Assembly: GCA_019914995.1 (NCBI GenBank)
Contig: CM034141.1
Span: 5,124,001-5,188,000, forward strand
Length of the DNA: 64,000 nucleotides
Source: Acanthochlamys bracteata
Lineage: Eukaryota > Streptophyta > Magnoliopsida > Pandanales > Velloziaceae
Direction of reading: 5' to 3'
Shown: one piece after another, positions 22,618 through 35,076 of the stretch
Numbering within the stretch: the first letter of the stretch is position 1
How the letters are laid out: every line of letters begins with the position of its first letter
The notes under the pieces: generated by a model
Told to the model about the DNA's origin: nothing
Database searches by the model: none
Seen by the model: the letters and a program-made list of their open reading frames with translations, nothing else
Made by a program: the position numbers and the translations under genes

Positions 22618-24812
22618 ATGGCAACAAGACTCTGTTTTCTTCTTCTTCTTGTTCTTGTGCTCTGTTTAATAGCAAACACTACTGTAATCAATGGCTTAGG
22701 AGTGAATTGGGGTATGTTAGCAAGTCACTTACTTCCACCGGAAATGGTTGTTCGAATGATTACGGATAACGGGTTCGACAAGGTGAAGTTATTCGACGTT
22801 GACCGTGGTGCTCTCTCTGCACTTGCCGGTACTGATCTTGAAGTAATGGTTGCTATTCCCAACTACATGCTTGATCAAGTCGCCGGAGATTTCACCACTG
22901 CTCAAAATTGGGTTAAAGAAAATGTTTCTGAGTTTGTTTACCCAGGTGGAGTTAATATCAGGTTAGTAGTTATTGCTAGTTAATTTTTCTTCAGTTTCTT
23001 TCTTCTTTTTTTTTTCTTTTCTTCTGTGTTATTCAGTTGATTAAACTTCTCGGTTTTTTTTAATTTAATTGAAATTTTGAGAATTTATTGCTGTTCTTTT
23101 CTTGTTGTTTCTTTCTTGTTCTGAGTAACTATTCTTGAATATTGTTGATCTGTGATTAGTTTACTTTGAAATTTGTTTGAGAAATGTTCTGTTAATTATC
23201 AGTTTGTCCCACTTTTGTTACTTCTGTTCTTTTCTTCTTTCATGTTAAATAAACTTCAATCTTTATATGAATGTTCCATTTGGAATTTCATGCTTTTTTG
23301 AAATTCTTTGTAATTTTTGTGCAGATTCCTTAAGGAATCACTTGCTTTTAATATTTATAATATCTTCTTTAGGAAAAGGCAAGAATTAGTGTTTTTGAGT
23401 TGGGACCCTTTTACTCTTTGAACTCTTTTGCAAAAGCTATGATCTGGTGTTGCTTACTTGGATTTCTATAACTTACATGCTAAGGACTTCACCATGATTT
23501 GTGTTTATTCATTTGAGAACTTTTGAGTAATGTTTCGCTTTTCACTTTTGTTATATTAACCTTAAACATATTGAAAACATCAGGTGAAAAAGAAAAACAT
23601 TGAAGTTCCTTTTCAGTTGCACTAACATTATTTGAACTTTTTCTTTTTTTTTTCAGGTATGTTGCAGTAGGCAATGAGCCATTTCTGAAGAGCTACAATG
23701 GAGCCTACAACCATGTGACACTACCAGCCTTGAAGAATATACAGAAAGCCCTTGATCAATCTGGCTTAGGAGTTCACATCAAGGCAACGATCCCATTTAA
23801 CGCTGATGCCTACTCTTCTGATGGAAAACTCCTGCCTTCTTCTGGTGACTTTAGGCCGGATATCCGAAGCACTGTGATCGAAATTGTCAGGTTCCTGTCT
23901 GAGCATAAGGCGCCTTTCATCATCAACATCTACCCTTTTCTTAGTGTTTACGCTGACAAACACTTCCCTATTGAATTTGCGTTCTTTGAAAGCATGGGAA
24001 AACATCTCAAAGATGGAAACCTGACATATACCAATGTGTTTGATGCGAATTTGGACACACTGGTTTGGTCGCTGAAGAAGGCAGGGTACCCTGACATGCC
24101 TATAATCATTGGTGAAGTTGGCTGGCCAACAGATGGTGATCTTCATGCCAACAATGAGAATGCTGAGAAGTTTAATCAAGGTTTACTCAAACATGTTATG
24201 TCTGGCAATGGAACTCCAATGAGGAAAGGAATGAAGACTGAAGTGTTTCTTTTCAGTCTCATGGATGAAGACATGAAGACAATTGATCCTGGGAATTTTG
24301 AAAGGCATTGGGGCGTTCTCAAGTATGACGGACAGCCGAAGTATGCATTTGACTTAAGTGGAAAGGCGGATAAGAACAAGCAGTTGATTGGAGCTCAGGG
24401 AGTTAAGTACTTACCAGAAACCTGGTGCATTCTTAACCCGGACGTTGTTGATTTGAGTAAACTGGGAGACGCTATCACTTACGCTTGCAGATTTTCTGAT
24501 TGTACTTCACTCGGCTACGGTTCATCTTGTAACAATCTTGATCTCAGTGGGAACGCTTCCTATGCATTCAACATGTATTACCAGGTTTACGATCAAAGAA
24601 AAGGAACTTGTAGTTTCTCTGACCTTGCGATGGTGACTGCAGAAAATCCGTCTGAAGGAAAGTGTGAGTTCCCTGTGATGACTGCTTACAGTAGTTTCCT
24701 GCATTCAGCCAGAAGGAAGATGCATGTTGTGTTCATCGTAGTAGGAGCCTCCATAGCTGTGTTGATCTTGTCTATAGGCGCAATTCTTATTCTGCCATAT
24801 TTACTACGCTGA
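22618..24812 (+). CDS. GPI-anchored glucan endo-1,3-beta-glucosidase (GH17 + X8/CBM43)
   Basis: Two exons, 22618-22961 and 23657-24812, with the intron at 22962-23656 (AG|GTTAGT ... TTTCAG), give 499 residues. The protein acts on beta-1,3-glucan (callose) at the cell wall or plasma membrane. In order it has a hydrophobic signal peptide (1-26), a GH17 barrel (27-about 350) with the acid/base Glu122 in VGNEP and the nucleophile Glu268 in GEVGWPT, an X8 carbohydrate-binding domain with six cysteines (372, 392, 397, 406, 433, 451), and a hydrophobic C-terminal tail (471-497) typical of a GPI signal. The single intron just before the GNEP motif is where many plant GH17 genes have it. It resembles the Arabidopsis ZERZAUST-type clade (At1g64760/At2g19440); that placement is inference. 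Both catalytic glutamates are present. Confidence 0.95.
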
Positions 24813-25050
24813 TGATGTAGAGTTGTTTCAGTAGAATATGTACAAACAGTAAGAGTAAGAATGCAATTTCGTAACATTATGTTCTTCATTGTCTGTCAAA
24901 ATTCTGAAACCTATAGAACTCTTCACAAATTACAACTTACCTGGGCAATATGTTGATTGTAAAACTATCTGAAAGAGCTTTTGGCTAAAAAGCTTCAGCT
25001 TGACCTGCTATATTGAGACATCAAATTTCTGTAACATGTATCACATCTAA
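24813..25050. other. 3' flank of the GH17 gene
   Basis: Expected 3'UTR followed by the tail of the MYB-CC relic on the other strand. No clear polyadenylation motif was fixed. Confidence 0.35.
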
Positions 25051-25055
25051 ATGAT

Positions 25056-27434
25056 ATTGGACAGAAATTCTATGTCCTTGGATGCATCTTTACATGGATT
25101 AATGATGTCGTTGGTGATTGGTACTAGCTCATCTGCAGGAAGGATATCCAACGTTTGCATATTGATGAGACCACGATTTTTTTCATTTGTTCTCAAACAT
25201 TTTCTGAAGCTTCCAGCCATGTGCCTCAATCCTCATTTGTAGATTTCTTTGTATCTTGAAGGATGTATGAATCAGTGAAAAGGTGTCAAAGCAGGAAGAA
25301 AAGCAATGATTTTGAGAAGATTTCCTCATAAGATGCACTAAATATGATACCTCAAGTTGCTCGTGAAGGCGCTTTTGCACATCCAGCTGAAGCCTTAAGG
25401 CTTCTGTGATTTGTATCCCACTGCAATACAAGATAAAGAAACATAAAATTGGCGTATGGGAAAGTTTAAGTTTCTTGGAGCAAATGCTAAAACAAGTAGT
25501 AGAAATGGTGAGTATGCTATATTATCCAGTTGTTGAATGCTGTTACTAGATCTCGCCCTTTCAGCAAGGCCTAAAGATACAGAAATGAAGTCACTTCAGA
25601 GGATGCTTGAGTAATAAAAGGAAGTGGAGAAGATATACATTGCCTAAACTTATATAGACATCTAAACTGTGAATGAAGAAATTAACTTGTCAAAGTAATC
25701 TACTGTTGAGTGGAAGCATAATTAAACACATACAATCTATCTAGTGTACATCAAATCCTTTTCATGTAAGTGCAACCCAGATAAATTAATCGGTCGCCTA
25801 GTTTCCCACAGATAACCTAACAACTACAGGGTGAAGTTATCCGTTGTTTAGTTTGCCTGCAAGAAGTAATAAGTTACTATTGCAATTTGAAAGTAGGACA
25901 AAATCAGGAATCAGAGTAGCTGTGATATAGAATTTCACTCTCATCATGCGTTTGTGTTTTGAATTTAGGACTTATACTAACCACATCTCCACCAAGTCCT
26001 GACATATTGCAAATTATTGTGGCAGTGTAGACGATGCTGAAAAGTATGGTATTACCGCTCATCTATTTCAGCTATTGAAAATGGGCGTATGGTTTAGTCT
26101 ACCAGGAAAAAATGATGGAAGATACTGTAGGTTGCGGAGCACGTTGTTCATTACTTTGATTTTAACAGAAAGTCATAAGCTATCTTCATAGATCCTTCCG
26201 TATTTTTTGAATTATGTCTTATAGCTTCAATTTCCAACCAGAAAACATTCAAGTATACTAAGTAACGTGTTCATCAAAGATTAGCACTTCGTTGCATAAT
26301 CACTCTGTCAGCTTTAGTACTTATATTGAACTTTATAATATAGTACCCCTATAGAGGAGGATGGAAATCCTCTCTAAATAACGAAACTTGCAGGGACGAA
26401 TCCAAGAACCACATATCATAAAAGAATAATCCTTTGCTATATACTCTGGTTGTTTTACTACAGGCAAAATCAAAAATTGCTTTTGACTACTCCAAAGTAA
26501 CGTGAACTTTGCACAGCATCTTAGCGATTTTATATCCAACAATATAATGTTAAAAGTGGTTCTGAGAGGACATGCGACACATAAAAGGAAAATGCTGAAT
26601 CAAACTTTCATCATTAAGAGGCATCCATGTTCAAATTTTTAGTACTTAGTTTAGGTAAAAATGTTTTATGCATAGATTAAAGATAAGGATATTCTCTCAG
26701 TTGTACTTATTAGAGAAACTCGTTCAACAATATACAGTGAAGAGAATCTTTTCCACAAGCTGATTCTATTCCTTACCTTCAGAAGAATCAGACAAGTACT
26801 TTGCAATGTGATATTTCTGCAAGCAGTGTAAGTACAATAAGTTTCCTAATGCCAGAGGCCAAAGTTTACAATAGATTACCCTACTGAATACCTACCTGCA
26901 AGTGACTCTTAACATGGTAGATGGTCAATCCTTTCAAGTCCATCAAGCTTTAATAATCCCTTTAGTGTTGCCTCTGCAAGAAAAACCAAAAATTACTGGT
27001 GTATGAATCAATGTGCCACCATCTTCAAGCATGATCATTTAATCACTTATCTCTGCTCCTCGAAGAAGACGATTCACACACTGCACAAAGCGTTCATGGA
27101 GATCCGGAGTCCATCTTATCCTCGTCTTACCTGGTACAGATGTTCCAGTTGAACAAATAACAGGTGCTCCAAATGGTACCACTGGATGTTGCTACTTCAT
27201 GGACTGTTGAAGCCGTGGTGCTTTCACCAAGGAGCTTGACGAATTGTAATTAACCTTTCTAAGAACATTAAGATTAAAACATGTAGTTATTCTCAAAACA
27301 GAACGACAAAGAGAAGCAAGATAGTGAGGCGCACTTGCATTGAAATTGCAATTCCCATTGACTGCAGTTACTTGGCTCAAAATATTGTTAGAACCTAGAA
27401 CTCCCTCCTTACTATTTTGTGACCAATGTTGCAT
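25056..27434 (-). pseudogene. PHR1-type MYB-CC transcription factor, broken copy
   Basis: Minus-strand exons of a phosphate-response type MYB-CC gene can be followed in order. They are an N-terminal frame (27192-27434); the MYB start KTRIRWTPDLHERFVQCVNR (about 27063-27130); the MYB end with TIYHVKSHLQ (26896-26973); KYHIAKYLSDSSEG (26777-26816); the coiled-coil exon with RLHEQLE (25351-25421); and NLQMRIEAHGWKLQKM (from 25254 down). Most splice sites are still good, but there are several lesions. These are an in-frame TAG at 27192-27194, a donor reading GAG|ATAAGT after the first MYB exon (GT lost), a one-base insertion in the second MYB exon before the helix-3 region, and a stop after MFENK with the likely C-terminus in another frame. 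Intact relatives bind P1BS sites in phosphate-starvation genes. This copy cannot make a full protein. Confidence 0.85.
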
Positions 27435-29147
27435 CTCATGTTGAACCCTCTGTTGAACTTTGTTTCTATCATGAGGAAAATGAGAATTTCATTTTCTAAT
27501 GAGGAAAACTTCAGTAACTCGAAATTATCCTCTGATTGGAAAACATGGTCGTTTTGCTTTGAGAATCCACAGTATAAGAGACTTGGAGGATTTCTGTGTG
27601 AGTGAGAGAGAGATGGAAGATTGTTCAGCTGAGAATCTAACTGGGAAGAACCATAAAGCGCTTGGTACCCAAGAAAGCAGCTGGGTTTTCACCACTGGAA
27701 ACAGGATTGCATACAGTTGTAGTGTATAACATAAGAATGAGGTGATAAATCACTGGAGGTAAGACTATACTGTGGTGGATGGACAAGCATGATCCAGAAA
27801 AGTGGCCTGGATGCCCGAGGGTCTTACTGTCATATTATAACGAATTTAAGATTCTTCTCAAAACCAATTGACGATGAATAAAAGTGAACTCAAATCTTTA
27901 TGAATATCATCTCAATATCATTAATAAGCAGTATCGGATTAAATCTTTCTTTAACATATATAACTGAGATTTTCACAAGAAGAATTCAGAAATCCGAGAG
28001 ATGAATCATTTGAGAGTGCATACTTCCGTTTAACAAACTCAAGCTCCAGAGAGTTCATTACAAGAACAACAGTTCAGACAAATCAGTGCAAACACTATGA
28101 ACCAGAAAAGTCTCAGAACCACTAACAAAGCCTCGGCCAATGAAGTCTTCACAGGAAGTGCCTATAAAGAAGAGAAAAGAATTGATGGATCAAAGCAGCA
28201 ATAAGAAGTTGGAAGCTCTTTCTAGTTTCAATATTTACTAACCTAACTTCTTTTCTTGTAACTTCAAAGTTTTCGATATACTTCATTATTCTGCTAATAA
28301 GTTTGATATTATCTCTAATATTAATTGCATCAAATTTGGACTATGTTAATAGTAGTTCTAGGATTTTAGCAACCCTTCTTGTGCACCTGGAGTCTGCAGT
28401 ATTTGACATGGAATCTTTTCCTTCATCTGTTTGGAGATATCAGTGGCATGGTTCTTTTTTCTATTCTCTCTGTGAAATTTGATGTCTTGCAAGTGCTTGT
28501 TCAATGTTCATAGAGCTACTTAGTTTGATCTATCCGCATGTTGTCACATTATTCTTACGGGAGTATATAGAAAGTTTCTTGTTATTTTGATATACCCACA
28601 TCTAACAAAGACCATGGAAATCCAAGTTAACAATTTCTTATCTATCTTGCCGTTGTTTTATTTGGTTGTTTCCTTTGATATGGAAGGCGTGGCAAGTTTA
28701 TACTAAGCGAGTATTTTGTTGATGCCTATGATATTTTGGCGCTCAACTCATATTAACTGCTAGATTGGACACCCTTATTTTGTGTAGTTAATTTTTGAGA
28801 TATAGGCTCTGTCCGGTTATGTTTGTTTCATCTTTTTCCCTCCCATGTGCAAACGATGGCATATTTGTACTTCACCAAAAGCATGAATTTGTAGACGTTG
28901 CCTGGATATTCTTTAGAAAATCTTCCATCATACAACATAACCTAAGAAAACCAAAGATGGAAACTAGGAACTAACTCGTTAAAGCACTTCAAGATACTAA
29001 TGCATCTCCCTCCTTAAGAGATTCAATTTCTAAAACTAGGTAGTGCGAATTACCACTTTAAACTTTAGTTTAAGGTGGTTTGAGTGTTTTTTTCTAAAGC
29101 TTCAGAGCTTGTGATTGGATGAGTTGTATTCTCTTGGTTTGCTAATA
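27435..29147. other. intergenic stretch, no gene recognised
   Basis: 27435-27730 on the minus strand may be further N-terminal exon sequence of the MYB-CC relic. The rest is moderately AT-rich with no coding frame, RNA gene or repeat end that I can support. Confidence 0.4.
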
Positions 29148-29700
29148 TGTAACTGTGATGGTTTGAGTGATCTCAAACCACGAACGGGGCTGCTTTCTGT
29201 AATTGAGAACAAAAGATTGAAAAGAAAAATACAAGTAAAATTAGAATAAGGTTTCTCTGTGTCCCATATGAGATACATGAGTGTTTATTTATAGCCTAAC
29301 TTCAAGACTCCCAAGATAGTAGGATTCTTGAGCTACTAGAACTCTCTAAACAGAGTCTTTATTTGACATGGAAACTAGAATAAGTTTCCTAATGAAACCA
29401 AACTTTACTAATGATCAAACTCTCCTAATAATGACATCTAACTCTGCTGGAACTACTTGTAGTTCTGTCCTTCTTTCAGTGCCTCGCTACAACTCTTGCA
29501 ACCAATGCATTGCCTTGGTGCCATTCTTCTGCGCTCACTTCGTCTGAGTGTGATTACCTCATTGGCATCCTTGACAGTAACTTTGGGAGAAAAGAAACTA
29601 TCTCAGTGGTACCTCGTTGAGGATATCTCAAAGAGGCTTAGGATTCTTCTAATGATCTATCTCAGTGATTTTAGAGCCTAGAGCCTATTCTCGTCTGTAA
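29148..29700 (-). mobile_element. probable LTR and 3' internal remnant of an LTR retrotransposon
   Basis: Read on the minus strand, about 29480 down to 29148 looks like an LTR: a GGCTATAAATAAAC box near 29290, then a leader-like stretch, ending in ...CAGTTACA at 29148. Upstream of it a short frame reads RRSERRRM before a stop, like the tail of a pol polyprotein. No second LTR, primer-binding site or target duplication was found, so this is a tentative call. Confidence 0.4.
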
Positions 29701-30372
29701 ATTAGCTAGCTCCGTAGGAAGAAAACGAAGAACTAAACTGTACAGAACGGCCCCTGATAAACCACCCTATCTAGATATTCTTTTCTATGCTTTATATCTG
29801 AAATCCTATGGATAAATTGACTTAATTTGTGCTGGATTCATATGATAGTTTGCAATATTCGAATTATAGATTAATCTTCATTGTGGAGTCCTACTTAAGT
29901 GAACTCTCTCTTTTGCAAATCAATTAAAGCTAATTAGTAATAGATTTAAGCATTATGAATGATAAATAATGTAATATTCAACAAACTTACTATACTTTCC
30001 TTATGTTCTGTAGATAGGAAAAGGAATTGTGAGACAATTATGAATGAAGGATGAATTGATGATGACTCTAGGGAATACCTAAAATAAAAAAGTGTCCCAA
30101 TATTGCATGTGATTGGAGACAACTACAGTACAGAAAGTTTTTTCCTTTAGGGCTCACCAACTGCAGCTACTCTCTTTTTTTTTTTTTTCTTGTTTCAGTG
30201 ATTCTATTCTTCTATGCTACTCTCAGAAGAAACACACCAACCTCCTGCCTGTTATATTCAGGTTAGTCCTGGTTAATTTACCTAAATCATGTCATTGTTT
30301 GACACTCATTTGTAGAAATTTAAGTATTAACTAAGGATTTATTCATTTGTTAAGCAATTATGTGTTAACATT
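29701..30372. other. intergenic stretch, no gene recognised
   Basis: Contains a poly-T tract near 30175-30190 and a short plus-strand frame (30113-30334) without family features. Confidence 0.35.
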
Positions 30373-30599
30373 GGGGTGTTTGGAGTGCTAGAAAAAACAT
30401 TTTCCGAATTAAAAAATATTTTAGGATTTACAAAAAAAATTTATTTTTTATATTTAAAAAAATAAACATAAGCAATACTAATCATGACATAAAATTTTTT
30501 TATATTTTCTAAATTTTTAAATAAATTATATAAAATATTATAAAAAATTTATTAAAAAATTAATAAGTGTTTTTTCTAGAAAGCTCAACCAAACAGCCC
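30373..30599. mobile_element. MITE with GGGTGTTTGG ends
   Basis: The left end is GGGGTGTTTGGAGTGCTAGA. The right end, reverse-complemented, is AGGGCTGTTTGGTTGAGCTT, and both continue into CTAGAAAAAACA. This gives a clear imperfect terminal inverted repeat around an AT-rich core. A target duplication is ambiguous: ATTG occurs close to both ends. Confidence 0.65.
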
Positions 30600-30810
30600 T
30601 ATTGAATCAAGTCAGAAGATAAAATTTTCTGGATTGGATTAAGTTGCAATGAAATTGTTCTATAAGAGACTTGTGGATCAGGAAATTTTGTTGTTTTTAT
30701 TAAAGGAAAAAAAGGACATTCTGTGGCTTATCAAATATATGGGAGAATGATAGTGAATGTAAAACAAGAAACGCAAGCGTACAGCTTTATTTCAATAGAG
30801 GGCAGCTGTG

Positions 30811-30818
30811 TATATAAA
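30811..30818 (+). promoter_or_regulatory. TATA box of the DUF761 gene
   Basis: TATATAAA lies 37 bp before the ATG at 30855. If used, it implies a very short leader of around 10-15 nt. Confidence 0.5.
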
Positions 30819-30854
30819 GCCACAAGGGGGACCTAGTTGAGTTGCTGGTCTTCA

Positions 30855-31457
30855 ATGGCTAACCAAATCTATCTGAAGTCGCCATGTCCCAACTCAACCT
30901 CCCTGAAGATCAAAACCGTAGTACAGACTTATTTCTTGAAGCAAGTAATGAGCCATTTTGTCCATGCTCTACTGAAGACAAAATCTGTACTTGGTGAATT
31001 TCTTAGCAAGAAGAGCATTGATATCATCTGCAACCTCTTCAACTCGAAGAAGAGCTCTGCAGATAGCATCTACAACTTCACCTTGAAGCGGAAGAGGAAG
31101 GAGAAGAAGAAGAAACTGTTGAAGTCTATCAAATGGTCTTCATGTCATGTTATACCATTGTCTGAGCTCTCGAGTATGGAAGGTTTCACCATTAGTCGTC
31201 GCGGATTTGCATATTATGATGCATCGTGGAACTCGATCATGCCTACTGAGGAGTTCCAGGAAGAAGCTGATACAGAACTGTCAGGCTACCTTCAATGGCT
31301 TCAAGAGAAGGATATCGAAGCAACTGAGGTAGAAGATGGTTTGACAGAGATTGACAGGCTTGCAGAGTTGTTCATTGCTAGTTGCCATGAGAAGTTCAAG
31401 CTGGAGAAGCAAGAGTCATACAGGAGATACCAGGAGATGCTTGCTAGAAGCTTGTGA
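30855..31457 (+). CDS. DUF761 (cotton fibre-type) protein
   Basis: A single-exon gene of 200 residues. The ATG at 30855 starts MANQIYLKSP; the open frame extends slightly upstream only through non-ATG codons. The C-terminus (about 165-200) is the conserved DUF761 signature, with DRLAELFIASCHEKF followed by LEKQESYRRYQEM, matching the plant family Pfam calls 'Cotton fibre expressed protein'. The middle has a very basic stretch (78-90, mostly Lys/Arg) suggesting nuclear or nucleolar targeting. The first 60 residues are moderately hydrophobic, without a clear signal peptide. The molecular role of the family is not established. A TATAAA box lies close upstream. The frame is intact and likely functional. 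Confidence 0.9.
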   Translation: MANQIYLKSPCPNSTSLKIKTVVQTYFLKQVMSHFVHALLKTKSVLGEFLSKKSIDIICNLFNSKKSSADSIYNFTLKRKRKEKKKKLLKSIKWSSCHVIPLSELSSMEGFTISRRGFAYYDASWNSIMPTEEFQEEADTELSGYLQWLQEKDIEATEVEDGLTEIDRLAELFIASCHEKFKLEKQESYRRYQEMLARSL

Positions 31458-32290
31458 TGAAGAATGTTAATTATATTTACTGTTAAAAATTGTCGATAGC
31501 AAAAATCGACGAAGTCCAAATTTAAGTTCTTAGTTTTCTTCTTGATTTCTGTTCTTCCTCCTCTTTTCAATGTTGCGTTTCTACTGAATTATATTTGACG
31601 ATGAATGTTTAATTTGAAGTATGACTGCGTTCTGTAATGTTGTTTCTGTGAATAATAAACGAAAACTTCGAGAAAGTTATAAAGGATATATCCATTCCAG
31701 GATTAACTACTGCACTGTTTGTGATTCTTTTGATTCAAGTTTTTGTTTTCTTGTAAGCAAAGTACACAGGTTTCTTTCATTCATTCAAATCCAAGACTAA
31801 ACATTTTTTCCAAGTTATTTTTTTCCTTCACTTGTTAAAGCAAATACACCACACACAGATTTGTGCTTATAAACCTTTTCTCCTTTCCAGTTTCCGGTAA
31901 AAACCAAGAACTACATTTAATGACTGATTTGGAAATCTAATTCGTAGCGGAGATCGATTGATTATCATCAACTGCTTCTGTCGAAGGGAATAAACTGTTT
32001 TTGGTTCGTGGCGCAAAACATAGTCAATTAACTGCACTATAAGGCACATATACATCCACATGAATTTTAACTTGGGCTCTTTGTTTAGCCATAAAATCCA
32101 TACTATGCATAGTTATTGTAAGATAAACAACCGATATAACTTAACATATCATTGCACTAATAAGAAAATTTTAGAATGCAGTTGAATTTAAACCATGATA
32201 TTCTTGTGGTTGAAAGAAAGACTTTGGGTGTCAGTTCAATTACACACAGCTTCTTATGAAGAATCCGAGAGAGGGTAGTGAATAGATTGA
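31458..32290. other. 3' flank and intergenic stretch
   Basis: No supported gene. AATAAA near 31653 could serve as the polyadenylation signal of the DUF761 gene. Short frames here show no family features. Confidence 0.4.
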
Positions 32291-32526
32291 GGCCGCGTTT
32301 GGTTACATGTAAAATTTTTTAATATTGACTTTTCTCCACATAAGGTCTCTGGTCTGGCAGTTAATTTGTACCCTTATTTCAATAGGCTCTACGCGTTTGC
32401 ATGACAAGGGCACGTTAGTTTTATCATTATTAAATTAAACTATAAAACTTATTTTTAAAAAATATATAAAAATATTTTCATTTAAAAAAAAATCTTTTCA
32501 AAATTACTTTCCCCTGACGTCGCCTT
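32291..32526. mobile_element. possible MITE with GGCCGCGTTTGG end
   Basis: Begins GAGGCCGCGTTTGGTTAC, then an AT-rich interior, and ends near CCCTGACGTCGCC. End matching is imperfect, so limits are approximate. Confidence 0.4.
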
Positions 32527-32600
32527 AAGTTTATCATATTTGTAAAGTTTACCCTAAGGTTAGGTAAAAGTACCAATGTGTAGGTATGCTAAAAACAGCA

Positions 32601-32828
32601 TTATTCATAGGGAGACTGAGGGAAGCAAATACAAATAGAAGATGCTTCTTTGCTTTGATTGTAGGTTCTTCGGGTCCCTTTATTCCCTGATGAATATGGG
32701 TAACGTTGCTTTATTAGTCCTTTGAGAGGTTCGAGGCACTTAGGTAGCTGAGGAATTTCTTCAGCTTTTTTTGGGTTTCTTGTCAGGAATAAAGGAAACA
32801 TTTGGTCATTCATCTTCTCCTGCAAAAC
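32601..32828 (-). other. unassigned possible terminal exon
   Basis: On the minus strand an intact acceptor (TTTTGCAG near 32820) precedes an open frame of about 70 codons starting EKMNDQMFPLFLTRNPKK and ending at a stop at 32601-32603. I do not recognise the protein, and no partner exon is evident: a hAT-type element begins only about 90 bp upstream. It could be the last exon of a lost gene or a chance frame. Confidence 0.2.
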
Positions 32829-32920
32829 ACACAAAAAAAAAAAATTGTACACCGCTAGACCAAAATTTTTAGCAAATTACATAACCAAAATCAATGGTTC
32901 AACTATGGGCGTGTTTCTCT

Positions 32921-33713
32921 CATAGTTGTCAAACCGAAACTATCGATCTAAACGGTAAATCGGTTCGAATTTACAAAAAAATTATTTATACAATTGATCC
33001 GTTTCGATCCGATTTGATCCGTTTTGACGCGCTTTAATCTGATCGATCCGCTCATCCGGATCAAACCGGATTGAATAAAATTTTTTAAAAATAAATTAAA
33101 AAAATTTAAATTAATGATATATTTAATTCAAAAATAATTATTTATAGTTCTAATATTGAAAAATGATATGTATTTTAGATTTGTATTTGGATGTGATAAT
33201 GCAAACATATAATTGATTAGGTATTATTTGTAAATATCAATTATTAGTAATTTTTAAATTTTTATATTGCAAAATATTTAGATTCAAATATGTATATCTA
33301 AAAAATATAGTTGTCTCTTTTATGATTTATCTATTTTATGGTTTTATTTTTTTCTAATTTTCTAATTTATTTAAATATTTTTTATTATAAAATTTTATTG
33401 TTATTATTATTGTTGGTGGTGATAATGTCATGGTGGAAATACTTCAATTTTCGCTGTGATTTTTGTTGCCATTGTTGTTGATAGTAATGCCATAATAAAA
33501 ATACTTTAATTTTTTGCTATGATTACTACTGCTATTATAATTGGTAGTGCTATGATAGCAGTAGATATTTTACTATAATTGTTGTTATTATTAGTTAAAA
33601 ATATTTTAATATTATTGATCCGACGGTTCGATCGGTTGATCCGATTGGTCAACCCAAGAACCTGACCAGAATAATTTTTCGATTCGATATCCGGTCCGAT
33701 TTTTACAACTATG
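32921..33713. mobile_element. hAT-type non-autonomous element, orientation B
   Basis: Inverted termini CATAGTTGTCAAACCG and (reverse-complemented) CATAGTTGTAAAAATCGG bound a 793-bp element. It is flanked by near-identical 8-mers GTTTCTCT (32913-32920) and ATTTCTCT (33714-33721), a slightly decayed target duplication. It belongs to the same family as 21140-21910 but in the opposite direction: the trinucleotide-rich tract appears complemented at about 33400-33590. No transposase. Confidence 0.8.
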
Positions 33714-33721
33714 ATTTCTCT

Positions 33722-35076
33722 TTCTCTTTGATATTAATTTACATGTTTGGGAGTACTTTTTATCTTTTTTTTCAATTTTTATTTACGTTTCTCAATAAAT
33801 TTTTAAAAATATTTTATCAATTTTTGTTTAAAATTTAAAAATACAAAAAAATTTTACGTCATAAAATTTTTTATTATTTATTTTTATTATTTTTTAGATT
33901 TAAAATATTAAACCTTATTTTAAAAAAATCCAAAGATATTTTTTGTTTTAAAAAACTTCGTTTCAATAATCACTCCCAAAATATTAAACTCACGTGAGTT
34001 TGTAAAAAAATAAGTTTGGAGTTAAAAGTGGATTTAATAAAAGTGAGTTTTTATATTTACCTTGTATTAAAAGTAAATTTGAAAGTAAATTTTATATTTA
34101 AAATTTGAATTTTGAAAGTGAGTTTTTGGTGAAAAATTTTAGTTTAAATTTGTGTTTATTTTAGATAAATAATGAGTATGAAAAAAATGAATTAAAGAGT
34201 AAATAAATAGGCGTTGTGTTTCGATGATGTCATCTATTACGTTGCGTTTCAAACACGCATAACTTCACTTTAGTCTGTCAAATTTGAAGTTCCGAATAGT
34301 TCATATATTTTATTTATATAAAAAATTCAGAACTCTACTTCACATTCAGAACTCTAGTTTTCACTTTCTTATTTGCACACCTCCCAATGCAATTTTATTT
34401 TTATTTTTCAACTCACTTTCCAAAAATCATTAAAACACAAATACTGAACTCTATTTCTAACTTATTTTTTTAAAAACTCTATTTCCTACTTGTTATTTTT
34501 ACAAAATTCAGTTACGAACATTTAAAACACCCTTAGTAAAATTTAAGGAGATATTTAGGAGTGCTTATTGAAAAAAAGTCTTTCTTAAAATGAGTATATT
34601 TTGACCTAAAAATAATAAATAATAAATAATAAGAATTATGATGTACATTTTCTTATATTTTTTAAATTTTAAAAAAATTTTTGTATAATATTATAGAAGT
34701 TTTATTGAAAAATATAAATAAAAAATTAGAATGACAAAAAAATGTTAAGCTCTTTCCCAAATATCTACTAAATTTTAAAAGGAAATCGTCGAAAACTCGA
34801 AACTGGCTTCCTAATAATATTCGTATTTGATTCGTCCAACTAAACACAATCAACATGATAATTGACTGATCAATTCAATTAGTTAAAATTTTACTTTTAA
34901 TGATCTGCACTTATTAGTTGAACACTTGTGCTAATCAAAATACTAGTATAATATTAGAGGTAACCTCACAACTATGTTTAGGGTGTGTTTTATTTGTTTG
35001 TAAAAGTAAATTCATGAATAAATAAAAAACTCATTTTAAGTAGTTGTTTGAACGAAAAAATTATTATTAAGTATTA
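33722..35076. other. AT-rich intergenic DNA with MITE-like blocks
   Basis: Blocks at about 33745-33985, 33985-34210 and 34230-34535 have interiors and short ends (AACACCC, AACTCAC motifs) like other local AT-rich repeats, but their limits could not be fixed. No gene supported. Confidence 0.4.
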
